A stretch of 64,000 nucleotides of DNA from an uncultured Clostridia bacterium (GTDB lineage: Bacteria > Bacillota > Clostridia > Christensenellales > Borkfalkiaceae). This document shows, piece after piece, positions 17,986 to 27,692 of the stretch. The notes below the pieces were generated by a model that saw only the letters and a program-made list of their open reading frames with translations, did no database searches and was not told the DNA's origin. Position 1 is the stretch's first letter. Each line of letters opens with the position of its first letter. The stretch is taken from positions 1-64,000 of the forward strand of contig CAMWMZ010000003.1 in assembly GCA_947175485.1 (NCBI GenBank), written 5' to 3'. The translations under genes were made by a program, and so were the position numbers.

Positions 17986-19397
17986 TGAAAGAATTTATGG
18001 ACAAGGATTTTCTCCTTGAAACGGAAACGGCGAAAAAGCTCTATCACGAGCACGCGGAAAAGATGCCGATAATAGATTATCACTGCCATTTGCAGCCCAA
18101 GGAAATTTATGAGGATAAAAAGTTCCGCAATTTAGCCGAAGTGTGGCTGGGCGCGGGCGACAGATACGGCGACCATTACAAATGGCGCGCGCTTCGTGCG
18201 AGAGGGTATGAGGAGGACAGTATTTCCGGACCGGACGACGACTATAAAAAATATCTTCAATTTGCGGAAAGCATGCCGTATTTCGTGGGCAATCCGTTAT
18301 ATCACTGGTCGCATCTCGAAATGAGAAGGTATTTCGGCATTGACGAAATAATCAACACGGAAAACGCCAAGGTTATTTGGGATAAAGCGAACAAGGTGCT
18401 TGAAACTTTGACGGCGCGTGAAATGATGTATAAATTCAACGTGAAAACGGTTTGCACCACAGACGACCCCGTAGACAGCCTTGAATGGCACGAAAAAATG
18501 AACGCGGATAAATCTTTGAAGGTTAAGGTGCGCCCCGCTTTCCGCCCCGATAAAGCGATAAATATCGAGCTTTCCTGGTTTGCGGACTGGGTAAATCAGC
18601 TTGCGGACGTGGTTAAAAAACCCATAAAGACGCTTGAGGACTTGTGCGCGGCGCTTGCGGAGAGAATTAAATTCTTCGATAAAATGGGGTCGAAGCTTTC
18701 AGACCACGCTCTCGACGTTGTGCATTACGCCCCCGCGGGATACGCAGAAGCGAACAAAATTTTCCTCAAAGGCTTGAAGGGCGGGGAAATCACGGAAGAG
18801 GAACAGGACAAATATAAGGGCTACGTGCTTGTATTCCTTGCAAAGGAATATGCAAAATACGGCTGGGTACAGCAATATCATATCGGCGCGCTGAGGAACA
18901 ACTCCAAGAGCATGCTTGAAAAAATCGGACCGGATACGGGCTTCGACGCGATAGAGGACAGCGTGTATATGGAAAAGCTTTCCGCTTTGCTCGGGGAAAT
19001 AGACAAAGACGGAAATATGCCCAAAACAATTTTGTATTGCCTTAACCCGCGCGACAATTACGCTTTGACGGTGCTTGCGGGATGCTTCCAGAAGGAGGGC
19101 GTGAAAGGCAGAGTACAGGTAGGTACGGCGTGGTGGTTCCTTGATCAGCAGGACGGAATGAAGCAAAACCTTGAAACGCTTATGCAGGTCGGGCTTGTGG
19201 CGCAGTCTGTGGGTATGCTTACGGACAGCCGTTCTTTCCTGGCTTACCCGCGCCATGAATATTACAGGCGCATTTTGTGCAATATGCTTGGAAATCTTGT
19301 GGAAAGCGGGCAATATCCCGCGTCGGAGCTTCCTATGCTCGGCAAGATAGTTGAAGATATTTGTTATAACAACGCGGCGGAGTATTTCGGGTTCTGA
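17985..19397 (+). CDS. uxaC: Glucuronate isomerase
   Basis: IIDYHCHLQPKEI, GDHYKWRALRARG, CTTDDPVDSLEWH, YPRHEYYRRILC. Confidence 0.96.
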   Translation: MKEFMDKDFLLETETAKKLYHEHAEKMPIIDYHCHLQPKEIYEDKKFRNLAEVWLGAGDRYGDHYKWRALRARGYEEDSISGPDDDYKKYLQFAESMPYFVGNPLYHWSHLEMRRYFGIDEIINTENAKVIWDKANKVLETLTAREMMYKFNVKTVCTTDDPVDSLEWHEKMNADKSLKVKVRPAFRPDKAINIELSWFADWVNQLADVVKKPIKTLEDLCAALAERIKFFDKMGSKLSDHALDVVHYAPAGYAEANKIFLKGLKGGEITEEEQDKYKGYVLVFLAKEYAKYGWVQQYHIGALRNNSKSMLEKIGPDTGFDAIEDSVYMEKLSALLGEIDKDGNMPKTILYCLNPRDNYALTVLAGCFQKEGVKGRVQVGTAWWFLDQQDGMKQNLETLMQVGLVAQSVGMLTDSRSFLAYPRHEYYRRILCNMLGNLVESGQYPASELPMLGKIVEDICYNNAAEYFGF

Positions 19398-19444
19398 TTT
19401 AAGAACGCTTTGCCGACGGATATGGTTTTTATGCGTAAAAGAGG

Positions 19445-19482
19445 CGCGCCGCGGACTTTTCAGTCCGCGGCGCGGTTTTTTT
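19445..19482 (+). terminator. Intrinsic terminator after uxaC
   Basis: CGCGCCGCGGACT-TTTC-AGTCCGCGGCGCGGTTTTTTT. Confidence 0.9.
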
Positions 19483-19569
19483 AACTGTTTTAACGGGCGC
19501 GTTAAAAAATATTATATCGGGAACGTTTTTGTATATATGTAATGAAAAAATTCAAAATACTGCAAAAAC

Positions 19570-19712
19570 GTTGTTTATTACAACAGACAATTTGCGGATA
19601 TTTATAATTAGTCTGCTTTGATATATTACAACGGGCACGCTTTATTATATCAGAAACAGTTGCACTTTAAAGTATCACAACAAGTGTGTTTTGTAATATC
19701 TGAATGAATATA
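19570..19712. repeat. Degenerate tandem repeat, period about 48 bp (sub-period about 24)
   Basis: TAT(T/C)ACAAC at 19576, 19624, 19673; interleaved TATnT(C/A) units at about 19598, 19647, 19694. Confidence 0.5.
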
Positions 19713-19757
19713 TTCGGCGCGGGCGCAACAAATTTACAAAAATCGCCTAAATAAACG

Positions 19758-20690
19758 TTATTCGGCTGTAAATTTCGCCTTGCAGGCATTTATAATTTTA
19801 TCCGCTTCATCTTTTGTCAAAGCCTTGCTCCAACCGACGGGCGAAGGAGTAAAGGCGCAATCTAATCCGTAATACGAAAATCTTGCCGTCCTGTCGCGCT
19901 CGGAATCGTTCCATTTGTCGAAGAGCTGCCCGTTGATGTGCCCGTCTGTTTTGCAGTTTATAAAATCGCATTTGCCGAAGTCGCGCCAAGGACGCGCAAG
20001 ATAATTCGAAGCCTTATCCGCTCCGTTTGCGGAAATGTTGCAGTTCACGAAATAAAAACCGCGTTCCTGTTTTAAAGAGTGGGCGGGCGCGGCGATAAAG
20101 CCTGTTTTTCTTTCATCGGCAAGCGATATTATATCGCATTCGTAAAAATATGCTTCCGCACAGCCGAAAATGAAATCCACAGTGCCCGAAATTTCGCAGT
20201 TTTTAAAAAGATGGACGCCTGCGCCTTCCATACAGAGTTGGTTTTGCGGGATAAAATCCATATACCTTACTACCAGATCATCGGGGAACGGAGCGAGAAA
20301 AAGAGTATCCTGCGTGGATTTTAGGCAAACGTTTTCAGCGTAAAAATTTTTACAGTTTACGGAAAGCGCCACGCATTGCCCCACCTTCTGAGGGTTTGTG
20401 TTAGAGTTTTCTACTGTGAGGTTGCGGAGTTTTACGTTTTCGCCCGTTATGCAAAGCGTGTACGTGCGGAACGTATTGTATTCTTTTCCGTCTTTGTGAA
20501 TTTTTTTAGCGTAGTCGCCGTAAGTTATTACGGTTTTGCCGCGGCTTTCGCCGATAATCGTAACGTTGTTTGCTTTGATTTCGGTTTTTTGGCGGTAAAC
20601 GCCGTTTGCCAGATAAATTTCAGCGGGTTCGGTTAAGCCGTTTATAACGGTTTCGAGGCTGTCCGAGGGAGTTAAATGCAAAATTTTCAT
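19758..20690 (-). CDS. Pectinesterase (CE8), no recognisable signal peptide
   Basis: Right-handed beta-helix motifs CVALSVNCKNFYAENV, QDTLF, GTVDFIFGCAEAYFYEC, NYLARPWRDFGKCDFINC. ATG at 20690. Confidence 0.93.
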   Translation of the reverse strand: MKILHLTPSDSLETVINGLTEPAEIYLANGVYRQKTEIKANNVTIIGESRGKTVITYGDYAKKIHKDGKEYNTFRTYTLCITGENVKLRNLTVENSNTNPQKVGQCVALSVNCKNFYAENVCLKSTQDTLFLAPFPDDLVVRYMDFIPQNQLCMEGAGVHLFKNCEISGTVDFIFGCAEAYFYECDIISLADERKTGFIAAPAHSLKQERGFYFVNCNISANGADKASNYLARPWRDFGKCDFINCKTDGHINGQLFDKWNDSERDRTARFSYYGLDCAFTPSPVGWSKALTKDEADKIINACKAKFTAE

Positions 20691-20855
20691 AAAAATCACC
20701 TTTCCTGACAGGATTATAGCATAAAAAAAATTGTGAAACAATAAAAAAATTTTTAAATGCTATTGATTTTTAAAAATACGGGTGTTATAATCATAACGTT
20801 AAATGTGAGAATTTTTAATTTTTCATAATTTAAACTGTTACATTAATATATATTT

Positions 20856-21596
20856 ATGAAAATATCAAACACGGGCGGCAAAATATCATATAATCAGTAT
20901 AAGCTATTCGATATTTTGCTGTTTTTGGCGATTATGACGGCTTTGGAAGCCGTAAACGTATTCGCCGTGAAGAAATGGTTCCCCGATATGATGTTTTCCG
21001 TATCGCTAATGTTTACCGTTTCGCTTCTTATGCTTGTGCGGTGGAACTGGCTCGGTGCGGTGTTTCCTATATTCCACGGAATAATCTATTGTTCGTTTTT
21101 ATGCGTGTTTCAGAAGGTGGGATATCAGGAATTCATAATTTATTCCGCGGGCAACGCGTTTTTGCTGCCGTCGTGGTTTCTGTTTAAATTTATACCTAAG
21201 GAAAAAGTTTTTTCCAAATGGTATCTTACTTTGATTTATCCGCTTATCGCGTTTATTCTGGTATTGTTCGGGCGAACTCTGACAGCCGTCTGCTTCGGTT
21301 CGGATTTCGTTACGACGCTTGGCAATTTCTTTTTTACGGAAGCTTTGAATATAGTTTTCGCCGCGATGGCGCTGCTTGTTTTAAGGCGGCTTGACGGAAT
21401 GACCGAGGACCAGAAAAAATATCTTTTGCGAGTAGCCCGCGACAGGGAAGAGGCGCAAAAGCCGAAAGAGGAGGTCTGGGCGGGTTATACCGAACTGGAC
21501 GAAGAAGAACTTAAAAAATTACACGATTATTCCGACGGCGGGGAAGAGGGCGACGGGATATCAATGTATGACGAATATCCACCCGAAAGCCGCTGA
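20856..21596 (+). CDS. Conserved hypothetical membrane protein
   Basis: Six or so TM segments; acidic C-terminal tail. Confidence 0.75.
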   Translation: MKISNTGGKISYNQYKLFDILLFLAIMTALEAVNVFAVKKWFPDMMFSVSLMFTVSLLMLVRWNWLGAVFPIFHGIIYCSFLCVFQKVGYQEFIIYSAGNAFLLPSWFLFKFIPKEKVFSKWYLTLIYPLIAFILVLFGRTLTAVCFGSDFVTTLGNFFFTEALNIVFAAMALLVLRRLDGMTEDQKKYLLRVARDREEAQKPKEEVWAGYTELDEEELKKLHDYSDGGEEGDGISMYDEYPPESR

Positions 21597-21703
21597 TTTG
21601 TCTTAAAGTTTTTCAGCTGTTTTTTTTGTAAATTTTTAGTGGTTCGGGGACTGCACCCCGGGCGTTATACTTAAAGTTTAAGAGATATGGAGGAGATGAT
21701 TGG

Positions 21704-22780
21704 ATGTTCAGACTCAAATACGATGACTTCCTAATCTACGACGAGGAGACGGGAACTTATTCCATGTCTGCCGAGCAGCAGGTAAGGGACGAAACTGAGA
21801 AGAACAGATGGAAGAATACGGGCTGGACCGTTTTAAAGGACTGGCGCCTGTATCTTATGCTCGTTCCGATGGTGCTTGTATATTTCCTTTGGAAGTACAT
21901 GCCCATGTACGAGCTTATGGGTTGCTTCAAAAACCCCAACACGGGCGATTTGACGCACGTAAGCACGTATTCCTGGACGGGTTTGAAATACTTTCAGGAG
22001 CTGTTCACTAACGCAGAATACAGTCCGTTGTTCTGGAGAGCGTTCCGTAACACGTTCATAACCGCGTTTTACGGGCTTTTGTTCGGCTTCCCTATGCCGA
22101 TAATTTTAGCGCTTTTCTTCAACGAGGTTAAATCCAACGTTGCAAGAAGCATAATGCAGGTTTGCGTGTATCTCCCGAAATTCCTTTCGACGGTTATAGT
22201 AACCTCGCTTGTGCTGGTTCTGTTCCGTTCGAGTGCGGGTGGACAGTCGGTAGGTATCGTATCGCAGCTGTTCGGTGCACTCGGCGTAGACAACGCGGTT
22301 GTTAACAGCGGACTTGTATATACTACGAAATATTACAGGGCTATATACATAATCGCGGATTTGTGGGAACACGCGGGCTACGATTCGATAGTGTTCTTCG
22401 CGGCGGTAATAGCCGTTTCTCCCACCTCTTACGAGGCAGCGCAGATAGACGGCGCGGGCAAGATGGCGCAGATGCGTTACGTTGTTATACCGAGCATACT
22501 TTCGACCGTGGTTATAATGCTTATTATGAAGATAGGCTCGCTCCTTTCCGTAGGATACGAAAAGATTTACCTTTTGCTCGGCACGGGCGTAGGCGAGGCG
22601 CAGGACGCGAACTACGAGGTTGCGGACGTTGTGTCCACGCTATCGAACAGATGGTCGGAAACGCAGGAATACAAGGCGATGGGTACGGCGGCGGAAATGC
22701 TCAACAACTTAATCGGTATGATACTGGTTATCGGTGCGAACGCGATTGCGCGCAAGGCGTCGGACGTATCGCTGTACTGA
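21704..22780 (+). CDS. Carbohydrate ABC transporter permease, LplB-like
   Basis: EAA-like loop YEAAQIDGAGKMAQMRYVVIPSI; six-TM permease pattern. Confidence 0.93.
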   Translation: MFRLKYDDFLIYDEETGTYSMSAEQQVRDETEKNRWKNTGWTVLKDWRLYLMLVPMVLVYFLWKYMPMYELMGCFKNPNTGDLTHVSTYSWTGLKYFQELFTNAEYSPLFWRAFRNTFITAFYGLLFGFPMPIILALFFNEVKSNVARSIMQVCVYLPKFLSTVIVTSLVLVLFRSSAGGQSVGIVSQLFGALGVDNAVVNSGLVYTTKYYRAIYIIADLWEHAGYDSIVFFAAVIAVSPTSYEAAQIDGAGKMAQMRYVVIPSILSTVVIMLIMKIGSLLSVGYEKIYLLLGTGVGEAQDANYEVADVVSTLSNRWSETQEYKAMGTAAEMLNNLIGMILVIGANAIARKASDVSLY

Positions 22781-22792
22781 GGGAGGCAAGAG

Positions 22793-23719
22793 ATGAAAAG
22801 AAAAGTAGAGACTTCCGAGCTTATATTCCGCATAGTCGCTTATTTTATACTGATAGTTTTCGCGCTTATGTGCGTTTATCCTTTGGTTTACGTATTGTCT
22901 TCCGCGTTCAGCTCGTCTTCGGCGATAAATTCCGGCGCGGTGGTGCTTTGGCCCGTAGACGTGCAGGCTGACGCGTTTATAGGCGTTTTGACCAACAATA
23001 AATTCTGGATTAACTACGCGAACACGCTTTTCGTGACGTTTTTCGGCACGGTGTGGGCGCTTGGATATTCGATACTCGGCGCGTATGCGCTTTCCAAAAA
23101 GAGGCTTTTGGGCAGACACGGCTGGAACTTCTTTCTTGTGTTCACGATGTGGTTTTCCGCGGGCATTATTCCCCAGTACCAGAACTACGCCGCGACCTCC
23201 GAAATATTCGGGGCGATAGGCATTTCCGACCTTAAATGGACGATAGTTCTTGCGATGGGTATGAACGCGACGAACATAATACTTTTGAGAAACTCTTTCG
23301 AGGGAGTTCCTTCCGAGATAGAGGAAGCGGCAAGGATAGACGGTGCGACGGAGCTGCAGATACTTACGAAGGTATATCTGCCTATGAGCAAGGCGACAAT
23401 CGCCACGGTTGCGCTGTTCTTCGGAATTTCGCGCTGGAACGGTTATTTCTGGGCGTTCAAGGTAATTCCCGAAGGGCAGAGCTATTCCTGGCCCATACAG
23501 GTTTATATCCGCGATTATATAGACAAATACACGAGCATAGCGGGGGGAACGAAAAACGACCCCGACGCGGTGCAGAACTGGGATTTGAACTATAATTATT
23601 CGGCGGTTTCCGCGGTGTATTCGATGGTAGTCTGCGCTATTATACCTATACTCGCGATATATCCTTTCATACAGAAATATTTCGCCAAGGGCGTAAATAT
23701 GGGCGGCGTGAAAGAATAA
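22793..23719 (+). CDS. Carbohydrate ABC transporter permease, YtcP-like
   Basis: EEAARIDGATELQILTKVYLPMSKATIATVALFFGISRWN. Confidence 0.95.
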   Translation: MKRKVETSELIFRIVAYFILIVFALMCVYPLVYVLSSAFSSSSAINSGAVVLWPVDVQADAFIGVLTNNKFWINYANTLFVTFFGTVWALGYSILGAYALSKKRLLGRHGWNFFLVFTMWFSAGIIPQYQNYAATSEIFGAIGISDLKWTIVLAMGMNATNIILLRNSFEGVPSEIEEAARIDGATELQILTKVYLPMSKATIATVALFFGISRWNGYFWAFKVIPEGQSYSWPIQVYIRDYIDKYTSIAGGTKNDPDAVQNWDLNYNYSAVSAVYSMVVCAIIPILAIYPFIQKYFAKGVNMGGVKE

Positions 23720-23834
23720 TAAAAAAAAGGAACAGGCCTTTCTTCTGCACTCCGTGTAAAACGCGGAGAGAAAGGCAAGAAACAAGGTTATCAGGCTTTA
23801 AAGCCTTTAAATAACGCAATTCTAGGAGGAAGAG

Positions 23835-26423
23835 ATGAATAAAAACAAAAAAATCGTCATGGCGGCAGTATCTGCCGTAATGGCAGGAACAATGGTTGCC
23901 TCGCTGGCGGCTTGTACGCCGACACCCGAGCGCGAAAAAGCAGATGTATCCGATATGCCTATATCGCTGAAATCGGACGGAACGCTCGATTACAGCAAAT
24001 ATAAGAGGGAAACCCCCGTAACGCTCAATATCGGTATAGGTAACAACAGCGCGGCTACTTCGACCTCGTTCAGAGGGCTCGGAGCGCAGATTACGCTTGC
24101 CGACGGAGTGAGCTACGAGGACGGCAACATGAAGCCCGCGTGGGTTCAGATGGGCAAGGACCTCAACATAACCTGGAACGACGTTTATAACGCGGATTCC
24201 ACGAGCAACAACCTTAAAAACCTTGTTGCCGGCACTAAGGACCACAAGTACGCAGACACGGATATTTTTACAACCGACCTTTCCAAAGCGGTTGAATACG
24301 CGGCGGCGGGAACGGACGTTTTGAACCTTGCGGATTACCTTGATTTAATGCCCAACTTCAAGAATTTCCTTGAAGAAAACCCCATTGTTTACCTTTCTCT
24401 TTTACAGGAAGGAATGGTTACTACCGGCGACAATAAGGGCGACGGAAAAATCCTTTACGTTGCGCCTTACTTCGACGGTAACGACACTATAGAAAGATAT
24501 TGCATAATCCGTCAGGACTGGGCGGATAAAATCCTTAACGGCACGGCGGCGCTTGCGACCGGAGCTAAATTCAACGAGGCTTGTTATGAAAAGGTTGAAA
24601 ACAACAGCCCCGTAAAGCTCACCGCGCCCCAGGCAAGCTCTTACATGGGCACGACCGGAACTCTCAAAATCGAAAGCACGAACAAAGAGGGTACCGGCAA
24701 AGTAAACATCGTTAAAAACTACGGAAACGTATTGACCGAAATCAAAAAGAGCGGTTCGGCTCTGGATACTGCTTATCAGGCAATAGCAAGCAAGGCTTAC
24801 GACGGCGCAAGCGGAAACATCGTAGACATTATGAACGAAGCTCTCAAAGCAAACATGGCGGCGACGGGCGATAAGCTCGCCGAGCTTTTCCGTGCTTACG
24901 TTGACGCGTGCTATCAGACCGAAGCCGGCGCGCAGTATTATGCGGCGGGCGAGCGTTCAAACCTTTTCAACGGATACGACGCATGCTGGGACGTTGACGA
25001 CCTTGTTGCTATGCTCCGTTGCGTAAAGACGAACGCGGCTTCGCTTTTGGACAGCGATTTATCGAACACGATAGACGGTATCGTAGCGCGTGACGGAACT
25101 ATAGACAGAACTCCCGACGTTGTCCGTCTTGCTGCTCAGCTTTACGGCGTACGCGGCGCGGATTCGCGTTATGAATACACTTATATAGATAAAGACGGCA
25201 ATTTGCAGGACGCTCGTAACGATAAAGAATTCTACGAGGCGATGAACAGACTTCATACCCTCAGGGCGGAAGGCCTCGTATCCGATTATTCGGGACTTAA
25301 CGCATATAAATACGCTACCGCGTTTAAATCGGAATCTGAAAAAGGAAAGAAAGACGGACAGGAAGCGTTCATGCTTTACGATTACAACCAGACGCAGACC
25401 CTGAACGGCTTCTTTGCAGAGGATACGGAAAACCTTACGGGACTCGATTTGCCCGACGGTTACAACTTTGCACCCGTAGTAACGCCCGTTTCCAAATGGG
25501 ATGTTGACGGCGACGGCAACCATACTGATATAATGAGATTTACCGAGAGCTGGCGTTCAACCAAGACGAGCGGTATTGCTCTTAACGGCGAGCTTGCTTA
25601 TAACAGAGATAAGCTTATCGCCGCATTGCAGTTTGTAGATTATCTGTATTCCGAGGACGGACAAATCGTATCCACGTTCGGACCCCGCGCAGAGAATGCG
25701 GAAGGAAAGAACGGCTTCTGGTATGATGAAGAGGCTACCGCGGCTGAAATAGCGGCGGGCGCTTACTACACCTATAAGGGCGTTAAATACAGCGGCTTTG
25801 ATTTCAACGGCGCTACCCCCACGATTACGACCAAGCTTTACGACCAGTTCAGAGGCTTGAAGGTTAACGGATATGCGCTTACGGATAAGGATTCCACGAA
25901 GAACGCGGCGCGTTCGTTCACGAACTATGCGCGTATGCTTATCGGTTCCACGCTTCCTATGGGCGTTAAGAGCCAGTCGTTCGAAAACCAGCTTACTTCG
26001 ATAATGGGACAGAACGGAGCTAAAAAGGTAGGCGTAGGCTTAGACCTCGGCACGATTAAAGGCATGTCGCTCGATATCGACGAAAACAACTGGTGGTACA
26101 CCTGCGTTCCCACCGGTATGCCTATAGAATCCTCGATTGTATCGGGAACTATGAACCATTCCAACATGAACCGCTTCAGATATCTCAGCGGTGAAAAGGC
26201 AAGCGATTCCAAGAATATTTACAGCATATTCACGCACGTAATTCTCTTTGGAACGAGCGGAACCTACAACCAGCAGGACCAGAGCTACACAGTTACTTCT
26301 ATAGACGCTCTCCTTACGGAGATGAAAGACACCTGCCGCGGACAAATCAGAGAAACCGCGATGAACGGCGGCTGGACGACTGCAAAGACTTATTGGGAAA
26401 TTCTTAAACCCGCGAACGGTTAA
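23835..26423 (+). CDS. Extracellular solute-binding lipoprotein (LipO/LplA type, large 862 aa)
   Basis: Signal peptide with lipobox LAAC; position after the two permeases. Confidence 0.88.
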   Translation: MNKNKKIVMAAVSAVMAGTMVASLAACTPTPEREKADVSDMPISLKSDGTLDYSKYKRETPVTLNIGIGNNSAATSTSFRGLGAQITLADGVSYEDGNMKPAWVQMGKDLNITWNDVYNADSTSNNLKNLVAGTKDHKYADTDIFTTDLSKAVEYAAAGTDVLNLADYLDLMPNFKNFLEENPIVYLSLLQEGMVTTGDNKGDGKILYVAPYFDGNDTIERYCIIRQDWADKILNGTAALATGAKFNEACYEKVENNSPVKLTAPQASSYMGTTGTLKIESTNKEGTGKVNIVKNYGNVLTEIKKSGSALDTAYQAIASKAYDGASGNIVDIMNEALKANMAATGDKLAELFRAYVDACYQTEAGAQYYAAGERSNLFNGYDACWDVDDLVAMLRCVKTNAASLLDSDLSNTIDGIVARDGTIDRTPDVVRLAAQLYGVRGADSRYEYTYIDKDGNLQDARNDKEFYEAMNRLHTLRAEGLVSDYSGLNAYKYATAFKSESEKGKKDGQEAFMLYDYNQTQTLNGFFAEDTENLTGLDLPDGYNFAPVVTPVSKWDVDGDGNHTDIMRFTESWRSTKTSGIALNGELAYNRDKLIAALQFVDYLYSEDGQIVSTFGPRAENAEGKNGFWYDEEATAAEIAAGAYYTYKGVKYSGFDFNGATPTITTKLYDQFRGLKVNGYALTDKDSTKNAARSFTNYARMLIGSTLPMGVKSQSFENQLTSIMGQNGAKKVGVGLDLGTIKGMSLDIDENNWWYTCVPTGMPIESSIVSGTMNHSNMNRFRYLSGEKASDSKNIYSIFTHVILFGTSGTYNQQDQSYTVTSIDALLTEMKDTCRGQIRETAMNGGWTTAKTYWEILKPANG

Positions 26424-26458
26424 GATTTAACCGGCATACACTTTTGAAGTTTGAAAGG

Positions 26459-26489
26459 CTTTCCCCCGCGCCCGAGGCGTGGGGGAAAG
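26459..26489. repeat. Stable stem-loop downstream of solute-binding protein gene
   Basis: CTTTCCCCCGCGCC-CGA-GGCGTGGGGGAAAG; no T-run. Confidence 0.8.
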
Positions 26490-26514
26490 ATAAAGCTTTT
26501 TCGGAGACAGAAGC

Positions 26515-27144
26515 ATGAAAGCTCAGATGAGATTCCAGAAATATATATGCCTTGCGATGCTGATAGCAGGCGCGCTGGGGCTGTTATATGCTTTCTTTTA
26601 CAGTTCGGGTGCGGTTGCCGACCTCGGACAGAATTTAATCCCCCGCGCGGGTAAAAAGGTTTCAGCCTTTACAGCCGCGAGCGGCAAATACGACGCGGAG
26701 CTTTATAACGAGATAAGCTCGTTCAATAACGTTCTGATGATTTGCGGCATAGTTATGATTTTGCTTGCGGTGGGACTTTACATAACCTCTTGCAATAAGA
26801 GAAGAAATTATTATATATCCAACTATGTAGCTACCGGCATATGTGCGGGAGGAAATATCGTTCTTTCTCTTGTGCTTATGATAATGAATGCGATATACCG
26901 TGGAAAATTCTTAAACGTGGATTTTACGGCGTGGAAAGCGCGTTACGATTATCTTGTATCGCAGGATTCGGCGGCTTTTTATTCGGATTCGACCGTTTGG
27001 TTTGACGTCGGTTTTGCGGTTTACGCCGTTATAATCATAGCGTCGGCGGTGCTTATTTTAAATTTAATATGGAAAATTAAACTTATGCAGGGAGAAAAGA
27101 AGCTCCTTGAAAGTTCTCGTATGTTGGGAGGGGAGACGGTATGA
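26515..27144 (+). CDS. Hypothetical 4-TM membrane protein in ABC operon
   Basis: Hydrophobic segments; ATGA overlap with next ORF. Confidence 0.75.
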   Translation: MKAQMRFQKYICLAMLIAGALGLLYAFFYSSGAVADLGQNLIPRAGKKVSAFTAASGKYDAELYNEISSFNNVLMICGIVMILLAVGLYITSCNKRRNYYISNYVATGICAGGNIVLSLVLMIMNAIYRGKFLNVDFTAWKARYDYLVSQDSAAFYSDSTVWFDVGFAVYAVIIIASAVLILNLIWKIKLMQGEKKLLESSRMLGGETV

Positions 27145-27692
27145 AACAGACTAAAAACCCCGTAATACAACACGATATAATGCGCTACAAAAAGAATAAG
27201 CTCGGCGCGAACCTTGCTCTTTTGGGATTGGTGTTCGGCTGTGTTTATTTCGTGGTTTTGTATGCGCAGGTAAAAAACGGCGATTATTATTATAACTGGT
27301 CGCTGGCTTTCGACGTAATTTACAACTTGTTCTTTTTGCTGTTTGTATTCTTGTTTTCGGAACAGGTAAAGAACTATGACAGAAAGCTGTTTGTTTTGCA
27401 GATTATTATAGGAGCGTTGCAGATTGCAAGAATATTCTGGCTGCCGCTCGGCGGAATTACCCACACTTATACCGTGGGAGACGCGGAACAGACGGTGATT
27501 ACGGCGGGAACGTTTATAGCGATGACTGTTGCGCTTGCATGCTCGGGCGCGCTGATAATCGCATCTGCGGTAATAGGTTATATCCGCAGTAAGAACGTTG
27601 AAAGGTTCACGAAAGAACTCGAAAACGGGCAAATCAATCTTGACGAAGAGCTCAAAAAAGAGCAGCCCGCGGGAGGTGAAGCAAATGCCTGA
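27141..27692 (+). CDS. Hypothetical membrane protein in ABC operon
   Basis: Overlaps both neighbours (ATGA at 27141; next ATG at 27685). Confidence 0.75.
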   Translation: MKQTKNPVIQHDIMRYKKNKLGANLALLGLVFGCVYFVVLYAQVKNGDYYYNWSLAFDVIYNLFFLLFVFLFSEQVKNYDRKLFVLQIIIGALQIARIFWLPLGGITHTYTVGDAEQTVITAGTFIAMTVALACSGALIIASAVIGYIRSKNVERFTKELENGQINLDEELKKEQPAGGEANA

